A model generated the notes under the pieces. The model was not told where the DNA came from, ran no database searches, and worked only from the letters and a program-made list of their open reading frames with translations. A stretch of 39,192 nt of DNA from Muribaculaceae bacterium (lineage in GTDB: Bacteria > Bacteroidota > Bacteroidia > Bacteroidales > Muribaculaceae). Every line of letters begins with the position of its first letter. Positions within the stretch are counted from its first letter, which is position 1. The stretch is from NCBI GenBank assembly GCA_016290765.1, contig JAEEVE010000004.1:1-39192 (forward strand), given 5' to 3'. The translations under genes and the position numbers were made by a program. Shown here piece after piece: positions 23,710-32,915 of this stretch.

Positions 23710-24860
23710 AATCTAATACCACCAAGGAAAGAGAAAGTCATGTAGGTGTTGAACAAGTGGCTGTTTTTGTTCTTATAACGGTGGTAGTCGGCATAGCCTT
23801 GCATGCCCGCAAAGAACTGCTTGTGATTGTAGACGAGCCCCATGCGGCCACGCAGATTGAGCGAGAATGCACCGGGTTTCTCTTCCAAGATATTATGACG
23901 ATAGCCGATGTAGGGTGTGGCGGTCATGTTGAGCAACCACTTGCGGCCTAGCACCCAGTTGTGGCCGTAACCCACGAGAAGGCAGTAGTCGTTGTAAAGG
24001 ATGCGGGGTGGGGCTGAAGGGTCGGGTATGTAGGACTGAGCCTGTTCGGACATCTGATCGACATTGAACTTGACATCATAGTGCTGCAGACTAAAGCCTG
24101 CGAGCCAAGACCCAGCACTGCGCTTCTGGTACTTGGAGTAACAATAGGCGGCTGCTTGGGCATAGCGGCGGTTGTTAAAGAAGTAGTAGGCAGTGAGGCC
24201 CATCGCCTTGCGGTCTAGTCCGGATTGCCTGATCTTGTGGCGGCCATCGTCGCTGTTTTCGTGCTTGTAGATGACATTCATGTCGTTGCGGTTCTCCCAA
24301 TAATAGGCATCGGCAGTGAAACGGGCGCAGGTAAACGAGAAGTCGGCCTTCTTGGACGACTTTCCGCCGCCAGTGAGGCTGAACGAGTAGCCCACGCTTA
24401 CTGCCATGAACGACAGCGACACACCGATGTTAGACACGAGGTTGCTACCCATAATCATCTTGACGTCGCTGAAAGGCTTGCCGATGTAGCGGTCCATCCA
24501 GTTCTCGCTCTTGAGGATGAGTTTCCAGTTCTTGCCCGTGCTGACGACATAAGCGCTGTCGTAGCTGTTGAAGGCGCGGTCGCCCCACATGTAGGTCTTG
24601 TAACAGAACATGAGGAATTTGGGATAGCCCATCGTTGAGTCGTTGAAGTTGATCTTGCCATGCTTCATGGCACGCCACCAGTACCCGCTGTTGCGGGTGG
24701 TGTCGTAAGGCGCGTTGAGCCGGTCATCGATGCGTTGCTGGATGCCGGCCTTGATGCGCTGAACCTTGTTGAGATGTACAGTGGTGTCGGCGCTGTCCTG
24801 GCCATAGCACAGCAACGGCATGCAAAGCATGAACGCCAATATCAAGCAATTGCGAAACAT
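23706..24860 (-). CDS. DUF4421 family probable outer membrane protein
   Basis: Signal peptide (LILAFMLCMPLLCYGQ, cleavage near residue 20). The mature part has the DUF4421 pattern: YGKINF-like strand starts, NWMDRYIGKPF, GVSLSFMAVSVGYSFSL, RFTADAYYWENRNDM, GLTAYYFFNNRRYAQAAAYCYSKYQKRS AGSW (split), and a last strand ending in Phe (SFLGGIRF), as in beta-barrels inserted by BAM. Function unknown. It is the last gene of the minus-strand operon, 17 bp after the phospholipase gene, which suggests an outer-membrane role alongside it. Confidence 0.82.
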   Translation of the reverse strand: MFRNCLILAFMLCMPLLCYGQDSADTTVHLNKVQRIKAGIQQRIDDRLNAPYDTTRNSGYWWRAMKHGKINFNDSTMGYPKFLMFCYKTYMWGDRAFNSYDSAYVVSTGKNWKLILKSENWMDRYIGKPFSDVKMIMGSNLVSNIGVSLSFMAVSVGYSFSLTGGGKSSKKADFSFTCARFTADAYYWENRNDMNVIYKHENSDDGRHKIRQSGLDRKAMGLTAYYFFNNRRYAQAAAYCYSKYQKRSAGSWLAGFSLQHYDVKFNVDQMSEQAQSYIPDPSAPPRILYNDYCLLVGYGHNWVLGRKWLLNMTATPYIGYRHNILEEKPGAFSLNLRGRMGLVYNHKQFFAGMQGYADYHRYKNKNSHLFNTYMTFSFLGGIRF

Positions 24861-24877
24861 AGTGATGTGCTGGGGAG

Positions 24878-25735
24878 TTAGAAGTCGCTGAAGAACCTGG
24901 GACGGATGAGCAAACCGATGCGCAGACGGCAGTGGTACTTGTTGTAGTCGAGCATGTTCTCGCCATAACCGTCATAGAAATGCAACATCAAGAACTGGTT
25001 GTCCTTCTCGCGGATGCGGAAACCGACGTTAACAATGGTGTTGAAGCTGAAGTTCCAACCTTGACGCTTGACAAAGGTCACGTCGGCCACCCAACGCTTG
25101 TTGGTGGAAAGGAACTGCGCACCAGCCTGGAAAATGCCACTGTATTTGAGAATGTCCTTGTTCTGCTGGCCATCGATGATGGGAATCCACGCCTTGGCAT
25201 GCACCATCAGACGAGGGTCAATAAATACCGAACCGGCAAACGAGATTTTGTTCCAACTGCGTGACGCCTCACCGTCTCGGCCATTAGACTCATGCTCGAG
25301 CATAATGGTGGCATTGCCGAGCACCTTGTCATTATGAGTGATAAGGCCTTGGATACCGATGCCCGGGTTGAAGTTCAGGTCGTGGAACGGCAGCGACTCC
25401 TCAAAGACGTTCCACATGGCCTTCTGTGAGTAGCTCAAGAAGATGTGGCTGTGGAAGGGAAGGACCGACTTGGTGAGGCGCTGGCGGAAGCTAATCTGGA
25501 ACTTCACGTCGCTGTTAAACTCGGTGGGCTTCTGGTTCAGTGCCGTACCGCCAACAAAATAGTTGTCCTTGTAGATGCCAAAGAACGGTTGACTGTCGAA
25601 CACACGAGCGAGACTGTCGGCATTAATCTTCTCTGATACACCGATAGGGATATTGGTGATTTGCGCACCCATGGTGTAGGGAATCGCAAACAAAGCTCCT
25701 AAGAAAAGAGTTCTTAAAAAAAGTTTCATTTTCAT
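24878..25735 (-). CDS. pldA: Outer membrane phospholipase A (OMPLA/PldA family)
   Basis: A 285-aa protein with signal peptide (LFLGALFAIPYTMGAQ). The OMPLA catalytic residues are seen with the exact family spacing: His148 and Ser150 in EHESNGRDGE, and Asn162 in SRSWNKI (E. coli uses His142, Ser144, Asn156). The protein ends with aromatic strand residues (RPRFFSDF). OMPLA is a 12-stranded outer-membrane barrel that dimerises with calcium and hydrolyses phospholipids misplaced in the outer leaflet. Here it is embedded in an RND efflux operon, 14 bp after the lipoprotein gene. The symbol refers to the family; orthology was not tested. Confidence 0.9.
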   Translation of the reverse strand: MKMKLFLRTLFLGALFAIPYTMGAQITNIPIGVSEKINADSLARVFDSQPFFGIYKDNYFVGGTALNQKPTEFNSDVKFQISFRQRLTKSVLPFHSHIFLSYSQKAMWNVFEESLPFHDLNFNPGIGIQGLITHNDKVLGNATIMLEHESNGRDGEASRSWNKISFAGSVFIDPRLMVHAKAWIPIIDGQQNKDILKYSGIFQAGAQFLSTNKRWVADVTFVKRQGWNFSFNTIVNVGFRIREKDNQFLMLHFYDGYGENMLDYNKYHCRLRIGLLIRPRFFSDF

Positions 25736-25749
25736 TGTCGTTTTATTTG

Positions 25750-26796
25750 TTATACCACAGTGAAATTTACAACATCAATATTATTGTATTTGGCTATTAT
25801 TCTGTCGTTCAGCCAGATAAGGATGTCGCCATAAACCTCGGCCTCGCCGTTTGGCAGATTTTTCTCGTAGAACTCAAAACTGAGCATATAGTAATCATCA
25901 CCATAGGCAATTAACTCTTCGGCAAAGGAGAATATGACTTTTTCCTGACGTCCTGAATGAATGCGTTTCGGGACACCATCAATCCACATGATGGCCATGT
26001 CGTGGCCCTCTTCGTTTGTTTCAAAACCGCAAGCATAGATGTGGCCATTCAGTTGAATCACCGAACTCACGTGGCCAAGTGGTAAGTCAATCTCTGGGGC
26101 AGGTGGGTTAAAGATGCGTGGAAGCACTTGCAGTTGCTGGTCAACCCAGATGCAAGGCTCATGCCCCACGTGACCGCCCACGATGGTGTGGACGGTGTCG
26201 TAGGCATGGATGCACGTTGCATGGCCGCTTAGGTCGGGACTGGGTTTAGGGAGAATGGCCTTGGCAAAGCGACCTTTATACTCATAGTAGAGCACGGCAT
26301 CATTGGGGTCATCGCCATGATATTCCATTCCCGCAAGGTAGCACTTGCCATTGCTCACCGTCAGGCACTTGCCCGAAGGGCTGAAATTCTCACAGTCATC
26401 AATTGGGAAGATGCCACTGTTTTTCAAAATGTAGGGGTGGGCATAGAGGTAGATGTAATAGTCCCACTTGGCTATGCCCTGCGTTTCGTGGCTCACATTT
26501 TCTATAAAATCGATGTGAAGCGTGTTCCATTTGCCATTTTTCCAGTAACCTACTTTGCCCTTGGAGTTTTTCCCCGAGACAAAATAGTCATCACCGTCGC
26601 TGATAATTTCAGAGGCATATTCGCAGTCGGGAAGCTCCTTTATCTTGTCGCCCATCAGGTCGTAGATGTGACCTTCCGCGGTGAGTACATATACCTGGCG
26701 CTCGCCACGGCGCTTCACGGTTGGCTCGTCATGTGAACAAGCCGAGAGTAGCACCCCTACACAAAGAATAAAAACTACAGAGAGTTTGCTCTTCAT
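25750..26796 (-). CDS. Lipoprotein of unknown function with propeller-like W-x-x-G repeats
   Basis: Lipobox ending at Cys20 (GVLLSACSHDEP). The rest shows repeated short strand patterns such as YWKNGKWNTL, YYEYKGRFAKA, CIWVDQQLQVL, MWIDGVPKRI and LIWLNDRIIAK, each preceded by a G/D-rich turn, which suggests a beta-propeller-like fold. No catalytic motif was recognised and no family name can be given. It lies 33 bp after the outer-membrane factor gene and 14 bp before pldA, so it is co-transcribed by spacing. By eye the gene looks more AT-rich than its neighbours, which may mean later acquisition, but this was not calculated. Confidence 0.7.
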   Translation of the reverse strand: MKSKLSVVFILCVGVLLSACSHDEPTVKRRGERQVYVLTAEGHIYDLMGDKIKELPDCEYASEIISDGDDYFVSGKNSKGKVGYWKNGKWNTLHIDFIENVSHETQGIAKWDYYIYLYAHPYILKNSGIFPIDDCENFSPSGKCLTVSNGKCYLAGMEYHGDDPNDAVLYYEYKGRFAKAILPKPSPDLSGHATCIHAYDTVHTIVGGHVGHEPCIWVDQQLQVLPRIFNPPAPEIDLPLGHVSSVIQLNGHIYACGFETNEEGHDMAIMWIDGVPKRIHSGRQEKVIFSFAEELIAYGDDYYMLSFEFYEKNLPNGEAEVYGDILIWLNDRIIAKYNNIDVVNFTVV

Positions 26797-26829
26797 AAAT
26801 CTTTAATGGAGGATTAAAATAAATAAAAT

Positions 26830-28200
26830 CTATCTTGTAGCTCCACCCAGGGCGATGTAAAGTTCGATAATGGCCTGGGCGGCATCGTACATGTTCTTTG
26901 CCTCACTGATTTGGGCGTTCAGCAAGCTTTCCTGTGCCGTGAGCACCTCAAGATAACTCGCCTTGCCGTTGTCCATGAGTTCGTGCGTGCCGTTGAAGGC
27001 ATCGTGCAGCACCTCAACCTGGCGGTGATACAAGCTATATTTCTCGATAGATGCTTGGTAGTCGGCAAGCGCCTCGTTCACATCATTACCCGCGTCAATC
27101 ACCGTCTGCACATAATTGTTGCGCATGTTCTCTTGATTAAGCTTGGCAATTTCTAGGTTACCCTTCAACTGCCCGCGGGCAAAGATGGGCTGCGTGAGCG
27201 AACCGACAATGTTGAGCAAGATTTTGCCTGGGTTGACGAGGGCGCCACCACCACTGTTGGTCCAGCCAGCCGCTCCCGATAGCGAGATGCCAGGGTAGAA
27301 TGCCGAACGGGCAACCTGCATGTTATAGAAGGCCTCCTCCATGGCATGATCGGCCAGGCGAATGTCGGGACGATTTTGAAGCATCTGCGCTGAAATGCCC
27401 TCGTTGGCCAGTTGAGGCATGGAATAACTGCCCCAGGGACTGCGGTCGATATGCTGGGGCGACATCGCCAAGAGTTGGCAAAGGGCATTTTCCACACTGC
27501 GGATGTTGCGCCTCACATCCACCATCTGCGTCTTGACGTTCATGCACGACGATTCCTGTTGGTTGACGGCGGTAGAGTAGATCTTGCCGTTTTCCCACAG
27601 AACCTTTTGAGCCTCTAAAGAGGCACCCCACAGGCTATCGGTTTGGATCAGAATTTCGTACTGGCGGTCCAACAACTGAAGCAGACAATACTGCTGGGCG
27701 ACGGCCGAAATCAGGTTGGTGCGCACAAGGTCCTCGCGTGCCTGGGCTTGCATGATCACGGCCTGCGCGGCCCGCTTCTTGTTGGTGTAGGAGCCAATCG
27801 TGCCCAAGTCCCAATTGGCTTGTAAGGGCACATTGTAGGTCTCTGTCGTGTTGCCATTGAAATGCGAGATAGTTCCCGAGGGGGAGAAAAACAGCGATGG
27901 CAGGATTGCCTTCTTCGCCATCTGCAACGAAATCTCGCTCTGCTTGATGGCAATGCGCGCCGAGTTGATGTCAGTATTGCGCTCTAGCGCACACTCGATG
28001 AGCTGCTGCAACAGCGGGTCGGTGAAGAATTCTCGCCACGACAGTGGGGCGGGGACATTGGCGCCCAGCGTGTCGGTGGTGTTGATACCGAGGACATCGG
28101 CTGGTATCGTGGGATCGGACTCATATTTGTTGTACAAGCCACAACTCCCGACCACGAGGCACAGGATGCCTATGCTGATGATAACTTTTATCCTTTTCAT
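26830..28200 (-). CDS. RND efflux outer membrane factor (TolC/NodT family lipoprotein)
   Basis: Lipobox ending at Cys20 (CLVVGSCGLYNKYE). Two OEP repeats follow: LSWREFFTDPLLQQLIECALERN near the start, and the family RPDI motif (LQNRPDIRLADHAMEEA) at the start of the second half, followed by FYPGISLSGAAGW. Long helical stretches (ARIAIKQSEISLQMAKKA; YLEVLTAQESLLNAQI) form the periplasmic tunnel. Length (456 aa) is normal. It is the outer-membrane exit duct for the pump encoded 4 bp upstream. Confidence 0.94.
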   Translation of the reverse strand: MKRIKVIISIGILCLVVGSCGLYNKYESDPTIPADVLGINTTDTLGANVPAPLSWREFFTDPLLQQLIECALERNTDINSARIAIKQSEISLQMAKKAILPSLFFSPSGTISHFNGNTTETYNVPLQANWDLGTIGSYTNKKRAAQAVIMQAQAREDLVRTNLISAVAQQYCLLQLLDRQYEILIQTDSLWGASLEAQKVLWENGKIYSTAVNQQESSCMNVKTQMVDVRRNIRSVENALCQLLAMSPQHIDRSPWGSYSMPQLANEGISAQMLQNRPDIRLADHAMEEAFYNMQVARSAFYPGISLSGAAGWTNSGGGALVNPGKILLNIVGSLTQPIFARGQLKGNLEIAKLNQENMRNNYVQTVIDAGNDVNEALADYQASIEKYSLYHRQVEVLHDAFNGTHELMDNGKASYLEVLTAQESLLNAQISEAKNMYDAAQAIIELYIALGGATR

Positions 28201-28204
28201 TTCG

Positions 28205-31200
28205 CTATTCGGTTGTTATCTCGGTTTCACTTGTTTCTTTCACGGTTTTGCCTTGATACTTCTCATGCAACTTCTGGAACACGATGAAGAAGGCTGGGAC
28301 AACAAAGAGCAGGGCGAGAGTACCGACGGCCATACCGGCGGTGACGCCGAGGGCAAGCACTCGGTTACCATTGGCACCGGCGCCACCGGCGATGATGAGC
28401 GGAATCATACCCGCAATCATCGTGACTACGGTCATCAAGATGGGACGCAGACGCTCCTCGCAGGCGGCAAATGCAGCATCGCGGATGCTCATGCCTTGTT
28501 CGCGACGCTCTGAGGCAAACTCGGTGATGAGGATGGCGGTCTTCGCCAATAGACCGATCAGCATGATCACACCCGTCTGCAAGTAGATGTTGTTCTCCAT
28601 GCCAGGCAGATGCAGTAGCGAGACCAGCCAGATGGCGCCAAACGAGCCCATCAGACCGAAGGGCACGCTCAGCAGCACGGCCATCGGGGTGAACCATGAG
28701 TTGTAGAGTGATGCAAGAATCAGGTAAATGAGGATGGCGCAGATGCAGTAGATGAGTGCCGTGGCGTTAGAGCCCGCCGCTTCCTCCACCTCGCGCGACA
28801 TGCCACCATATTCGTAGCTGTAGCCGTTAGGCATCGACTCTTTGAACACTTCGGCAATGGCCTTGTGAGCATCGCCCTCCGAGTATCCGCTGGCGGTCAT
28901 CACACCGCAAGTGATGCTTTGGAATAGGTTGAAGTGATCGACCGAGGCCGAGCCGACAATCTCATACAAATTGACAAACTCCGAGATGGGAGCCATCTTG
29001 CCACCTTGCACACGCACAAAGATGTTATTGAGCGACGAGGGGTCAAGACGATATTCAGGCGCAGCGTTGGCCATGATGCGATACACCTTGCCAAACTGGT
29101 TGAAGTTGCCTACATAAGAGCCACCGCAATAGGCACCCAGGGTGCGGAGCACAGAAGCGGGTGTCACACCAGCGCGGTCGCACTGCGTAGCGTCGACTTC
29201 GACCTGATATTTCGGAAAACGCTCTGAATAGGTCGACATGGCCATCATGATTTCTGGACGCTCGTTCAGCTTGGTTAGGAATTGGGTCGCGTCGATGTTG
29301 AAGTCCGACATCGGGCGGTCCTGCATGTCTTGCAGCACCAGGTTCACACTGCTGTTCGAGCCGTAGCCTGGCACCTGTGGCATCTGGAATGGGATAACCC
29401 GGGCATTCTTGATGTCCTTGCAGTCCATGGCGAAGCGAGCGTAGACCAGCATGATGTTGTGGTTCATACCCGGACGGTCATCCCAGTTCTTCAAGCGGAT
29501 GATGAGCGTGGCATAGCAGCTGCCCGAACGACCGGCCATCATGCCATAACCACTCACCACAGCGTAGCTCTCCAACTCGGGAATCTTCTTCACACGCTCC
29601 TCGACCATCTTCACAATCTCTTGGGTCTCATGCAGGGTGCAGCCCTCTGGAGCACGAACCTCGGCAAAGAACACGCCCTGGTCTTCTTGCGGCACAAGAC
29701 CACTGGGAAGACCGCGCATGAAGATGACGAGCAGCACAGCAGCGATGGCGAGCAAGATGCCCGCGATCACCGGGCGCTTGATAAAGCGGCTCACGCTCTT
29801 GGTATATTTCCTCAGGATGGCGTTATAGCTGGCAGTGTAGGCCTTGGTGACATAGTAGTTCAGGTTCTTCTTCTCCTTGCCGTCCTTGGAATAGCGCATC
29901 ATGATGGCGCAAAGGGCAGGACACAGCGTCAAAGCCGATACACACGACAGACCCACAGCCGATGCCAGCGTGACACCGAACTGCGTGAAGAACGAGCCCG
30001 AAGTACCCGGCATGAAGGCCACTGGGATAAACACAGCCATGAAGACCAAGGTACACGAGATGACGGCGACTGACACATCGTTCATAGCCTGACGCGTCGC
30101 CTCACGGGCATCGGTGATGCCACCCTCCATCTTCGCCATGACCGCCTCAACAACCACAATGGCGTCATCCACCACGGTACCGATAGCCAGCACAAGGGCG
30201 AATAGCGTCAAAATGTTCAGCGAGAAGCCTGCTAGCGACACGATGGCGAAGGTTCCCAACAACGACACGATGATCGAAATGGACGGGATAACCGTCGCCT
30301 TGAAGCTCTGCAGGAAGAAGTACACCACAAGGATCACGAGGATGATAGCGATGACTAGTGTCTCCACCACATTGTGGATGGCAGCGAACAGGAAGTCGTC
30401 ACTGGTTTCCAAGATCAAAAACTCTAGCCCGGCAGGCATTGTCGGCTTCAGGTCTTCATAGAGCTTGTTGATGCGGGCGTTCACCTCGGTAGCGTTGGCG
30501 CCCGGTGCCTGGAACACCATGTAGATGGTGCCCGGCTTACCGTCGATGTTCGATGTGAAGTTGTAGCTCACGGCTCCAATCTCCACTTCGGCCACGTCGC
30601 TCAGGTGTAGCAGGTGACCGCTGTCGCTGGTGCGCAGCACAATGTCGTTGAACTCCTCGACGGTCTTCAGCGTACCTTTGTACTCCATCGAGTACTGATA
30701 GGCGTTCTCCGACTGCTCACCCAGCGAACCCGTGGCGGCAACGAAGCTCTGACCGCCAATGGCGGCGAATACGTCGTTGGGCTCCAGACCATACTGCGCC
30801 ATCACATCGGGTTTGAGCCAGATGCGCAGGGCGTAAGTGTTACCCAATGCCAACACGTCGCCTACACCGGTAATACGCATCAGACGCGGACGAATGTTGA
30901 TGTCGATGTAGTTGGCAATAAAGTCGGCATCATACTTGCCGTCCACGCTCTTCAGTGCGCCGATGTGCAGGATGTTACTCTGCTGTTTCATCACTTGCAC
31001 ACCCACCTTGGTCACCTCCGAGGGCAGCAAGGCGGTTGCGCGGCTGACGCGGTTCTGGACATTCACTGCGGCCAGGTCGGGGTCGGTGCCTTGTTCAAAA
31101 AAGACTTGAATCGAGACATCGCCCGATGCCGAGGCCGAACTGGTGATATAGGTCATACCCGGCACACCGTTGATGTTCTCTTCCAGCGGCTGAATCACCG

Positions 31201-31381
31201 ACTTCATGATGGTGTTCGCGTCGGCGCCGGTGTACGATGTCGATACGCGCACCGTCGGTGGTGCAATGTTGGGGTATTGCTCAATGGGCAGCGTGCTCAT
31301 GCAGATGACGCCCACCAGCGTGATGACAATCGCTATCGCGCATGCCATCACATATTTGTTGATGAAGATATTATTCTTCAT
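28205..31381 (-). CDS. RND multidrug efflux pump, HAE1 family inner membrane permease
   Basis: A 1058-aa protein with first helix KYVMACAIAIVITLVGVICM, the large periplasmic loops, and TM4 motif GTVVDDAIVVVEAVMAKMEGG carrying the paired proton-relay aspartates (about residues 406-407). The second half repeats the plan (LPSGLVPQEDQGVFFAEV; GVIMLIGLLAKTAILITEFA; RPILMTVVTMIAGMIPL). These match AcrB/MexB-type proton-driven drug exporters. The spacing of 3 bp to the adaptor and 4 bp to the outer-membrane factor shows a complete tripartite unit. The cargo is unknown; the phospholipase gene in the same operon raises lipids or bile-salt-like detergents as possibilities (inference). Confidence 0.97.
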   Translation of the reverse strand: MKNNIFINKYVMACAIAIVITLVGVICMSTLPIEQYPNIAPPTVRVSTSYTGADANTIMKSVIQPLEENINGVPGMTYITSSASASGDVSIQVFFEQGTDPDLAAVNVQNRVSRATALLPSEVTKVGVQVMKQQSNILHIGALKSVDGKYDADFIANYIDINIRPRLMRITGVGDVLALGNTYALRIWLKPDVMAQYGLEPNDVFAAIGGQSFVAATGSLGEQSENAYQYSMEYKGTLKTVEEFNDIVLRTSDSGHLLHLSDVAEVEIGAVSYNFTSNIDGKPGTIYMVFQAPGANATEVNARINKLYEDLKPTMPAGLEFLILETSDDFLFAAIHNVVETLVIAIILVILVVYFFLQSFKATVIPSISIIVSLLGTFAIVSLAGFSLNILTLFALVLAIGTVVDDAIVVVEAVMAKMEGGITDAREATRQAMNDVSVAVISCTLVFMAVFIPVAFMPGTSGSFFTQFGVTLASAVGLSCVSALTLCPALCAIMMRYSKDGKEKKNLNYYVTKAYTASYNAILRKYTKSVSRFIKRPVIAGILLAIAAVLLVIFMRGLPSGLVPQEDQGVFFAEVRAPEGCTLHETQEIVKMVEERVKKIPELESYAVVSGYGMMAGRSGSCYATLIIRLKNWDDRPGMNHNIMLVYARFAMDCKDIKNARVIPFQMPQVPGYGSNSSVNLVLQDMQDRPMSDFNIDATQFLTKLNERPEIMMAMSTYSERFPKYQVEVDATQCDRAGVTPASVLRTLGAYCGGSYVGNFNQFGKVYRIMANAAPEYRLDPSSLNNIFVRVQGGKMAPISEFVNLYEIVGSASVDHFNLFQSITCGVMTASGYSEGDAHKAIAEVFKESMPNGYSYEYGGMSREVEEAAGSNATALIYCICAILIYLILASLYNSWFTPMAVLLSVPFGLMGSFGAIWLVSLLHLPGMENNIYLQTGVIMLIGLLAKTAILITEFASERREQGMSIRDAAFAACEERLRPILMTVVTMIAGMIPLIIAGGAGANGNRVLALGVTAGMAVGTLALLFVVPAFFIVFQKLHEKYQGKTVKETSETEITTE

Positions 31382-31384
31382 GGT

Positions 31385-32560
31385 TTAGTCTTCCTTTTTG
31401 GCTGCGGTTGGGAAAAGGACTTGCTGACCTTCCTGCAAGTTGTTGGCGCCGACGGTCACGATGCGGTCGCCCACATTCAGGCCCTCTTTCACAATCAGGT
31501 CCTTGCCGTTGCCGGCGTCGGTCGTGATCACGGTGACGGCGGTAACCGTGCTGTCGGACTTCACTTTATAGACTAGCGACTTGTCTTGCAGACGCACCAA
31601 AGCATTCTGCGGAATCACCATCACATCCTTGCTGCTCAGTGGCAGAATCACGGTGCCTTGGATGCCCGAGTACAGATGGCCGTCAGGGTTGGGGAACGTG
31701 GCTTTGCAGGCTAGCGAACCCGTTGCAGCGTCCACCACGCCCGTGATGCTGGAGATGCGGCCCTTTTGTGGATACTCGGTGCCGTTCTTCATCACAAAGG
31801 TCACATCGGGCAACTCAGCAAGGTATCGGTCCTTGTCGCTACGAGTGGCACCTGAAGAGATGCCCGCCTCGAGAATCGATTCGGGAACCGAGAACCAAGC
31901 CTCCATCTGTTGGTTGCCGCTGACGATGGTCAATTGGGTCATTGGAGTCACCTGATCACCAGCATGGACAGTAATCTCACCCACGATGCCCGAAACCGGT
32001 GAGGTTAGCGTGCAGAAACCCAAGTTCACTCGAGCACGGCTCACGGCTGCTTGCGCCTGGGTAACCGAGGCCTTAGCCTGGCCGACCGACGCTTGCGCCT
32101 GACGGTAGGTGTTCAGCGAGTTCTCGAGCGTGTAATTGCTCACAATCTTTTTGTCAAACAGGTTCTTGTTGCTGTCATACTCCAGTTTCGCACTGTTGGC
32201 TTGTGCCTGCGCAGCCGCCAGATTGGCCTGCGCAGCCTGGAGGTTGGCTTGCGCCGATTGCAGCTCGTTTTGAGCATTGCGAGAGTCAATGACAAACAGC
32301 GTCTGTCCGCGCCTCACTTGCTGACCTTCGGTCACGCAGATGCGCATCAGTTGGCCGCTCACTTGGGGCGAGATGGTCACATCGGCCTGGCCCTTCATCT
32401 TGGCACTGAATTTCACGGGTATCTCGATGTCCGACTTCGTGATGGTCATCGTCTCAAACGATGTCTGCGTCTCCTTGGGTATGTCTACTCCACATGTCGC
32501 CACACACACCGCCATGAACATCACCGCGCTCAACTTTAAAAATTGACTTTTTCCTAACAT
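31385..32560 (-). CDS. RND efflux periplasmic adaptor (membrane fusion protein, lipoprotein)
   Basis: Lipobox ending at Cys23 (MAVCVATCGVD). Biotinyl-lipoyl-like half motif (VSGQLMRICVTEGQQVRRGQTLFVID), an Ala/Gln-rich coiled-coil hairpin (LQAAQANLAAAQAQANSAKLEY), the second lipoyl half (VSGIVGEITVHAGDQV), then beta-barrel and membrane-proximal domains (LYSGIQGTVILPL; VYKVKSDSTVTAV; GDRIVTVGANNLQEGQQV). It bridges the pump and outer-membrane factor in the periplasm. It is the first gene of the operon, behind a ~355-bp intergenic leader. Confidence 0.95.
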   Translation of the reverse strand: MLGKSQFLKLSAVMFMAVCVATCGVDIPKETQTSFETMTITKSDIEIPVKFSAKMKGQADVTISPQVSGQLMRICVTEGQQVRRGQTLFVIDSRNAQNELQSAQANLQAAQANLAAAQAQANSAKLEYDSNKNLFDKKIVSNYTLENSLNTYRQAQASVGQAKASVTQAQAAVSRARVNLGFCTLTSPVSGIVGEITVHAGDQVTPMTQLTIVSGNQQMEAWFSVPESILEAGISSGATRSDKDRYLAELPDVTFVMKNGTEYPQKGRISSITGVVDAATGSLACKATFPNPDGHLYSGIQGTVILPLSSKDVMVIPQNALVRLQDKSLVYKVKSDSTVTAVTVITTDAGNGKDLIVKEGLNVGDRIVTVGANNLQEGQQVLFPTAAKKED

Positions 32561-32915
32561 AATTATTGTATTCTTTTAAAAAATCAAATTAAAAAAGGCT
32601 CATTTCTTGCCTAGTAGTCGAAATGTGACATATAATGATAAACTGCCAACCTGCGGCAAGCAGTTATGCTATTAAATACTGTCCCACAAGAATAATGAGT
32701 GGGCGGTATTGATTGTAATATGTTAAAAATCAGATTATTAAGTAGATTTGTTCTTTTGAGAGTCATTTGCCTGTCAATATGGGTAACTTGGTGATAACCA
32801 TGCCGAATAATTCGGTTAAATGCAAATATTGTGCAAAGATAAATATTATTTTTTTAATAAAAGGTGTTATTGACTTTTTTTTGAAAAGGAATTCTCGTTA
32901 TTTTTAACATATTCC
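32561..32915 (-). promoter_or_regulatory. Leader/promoter region of the RND-pldA operon with several inverted repeats
   Basis: A 355-bp AT-rich gene-free stretch. Reading the minus strand, a TATCTTTG box (32834-32841) fits the Bacteroidetes -7 consensus, implying an untranslated leader of roughly 260 nt. Inside the leader are a palindrome CCGAATAATTCGG (32803-32815), a near-complementary pair AATACTGTCCCAC / GTGGGCGGTATT (32675-32687 and 32699-32710), and AACTGC / GCAGTT (32641-32646 and 32660-32665). An AAGGAAT / ATTCCTT pair (32886-32892 and 32911-32917) overlaps the end of the upstream gene and may be a weak terminator. No ORF or RNA family was recognised. Confidence 0.5.
32834..32841 (-). 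promoter_or_regulatory. Predicted -7 box (TATCTTTG) for the RND operon
   Basis: On the minus strand TATCTTTG matches TAnnTTTG exactly. No good TTG/TTTG box is seen 19-21 bp upstream, so the promoter is only partly supported. Confidence 0.45.

Noticed and set aside
30614-31576. 320-aa + strand ORF over the RND pump and adaptor genes
   Set aside because: It lies opposite a strongly conserved pump and has a shadow-like composition with many His and Val.
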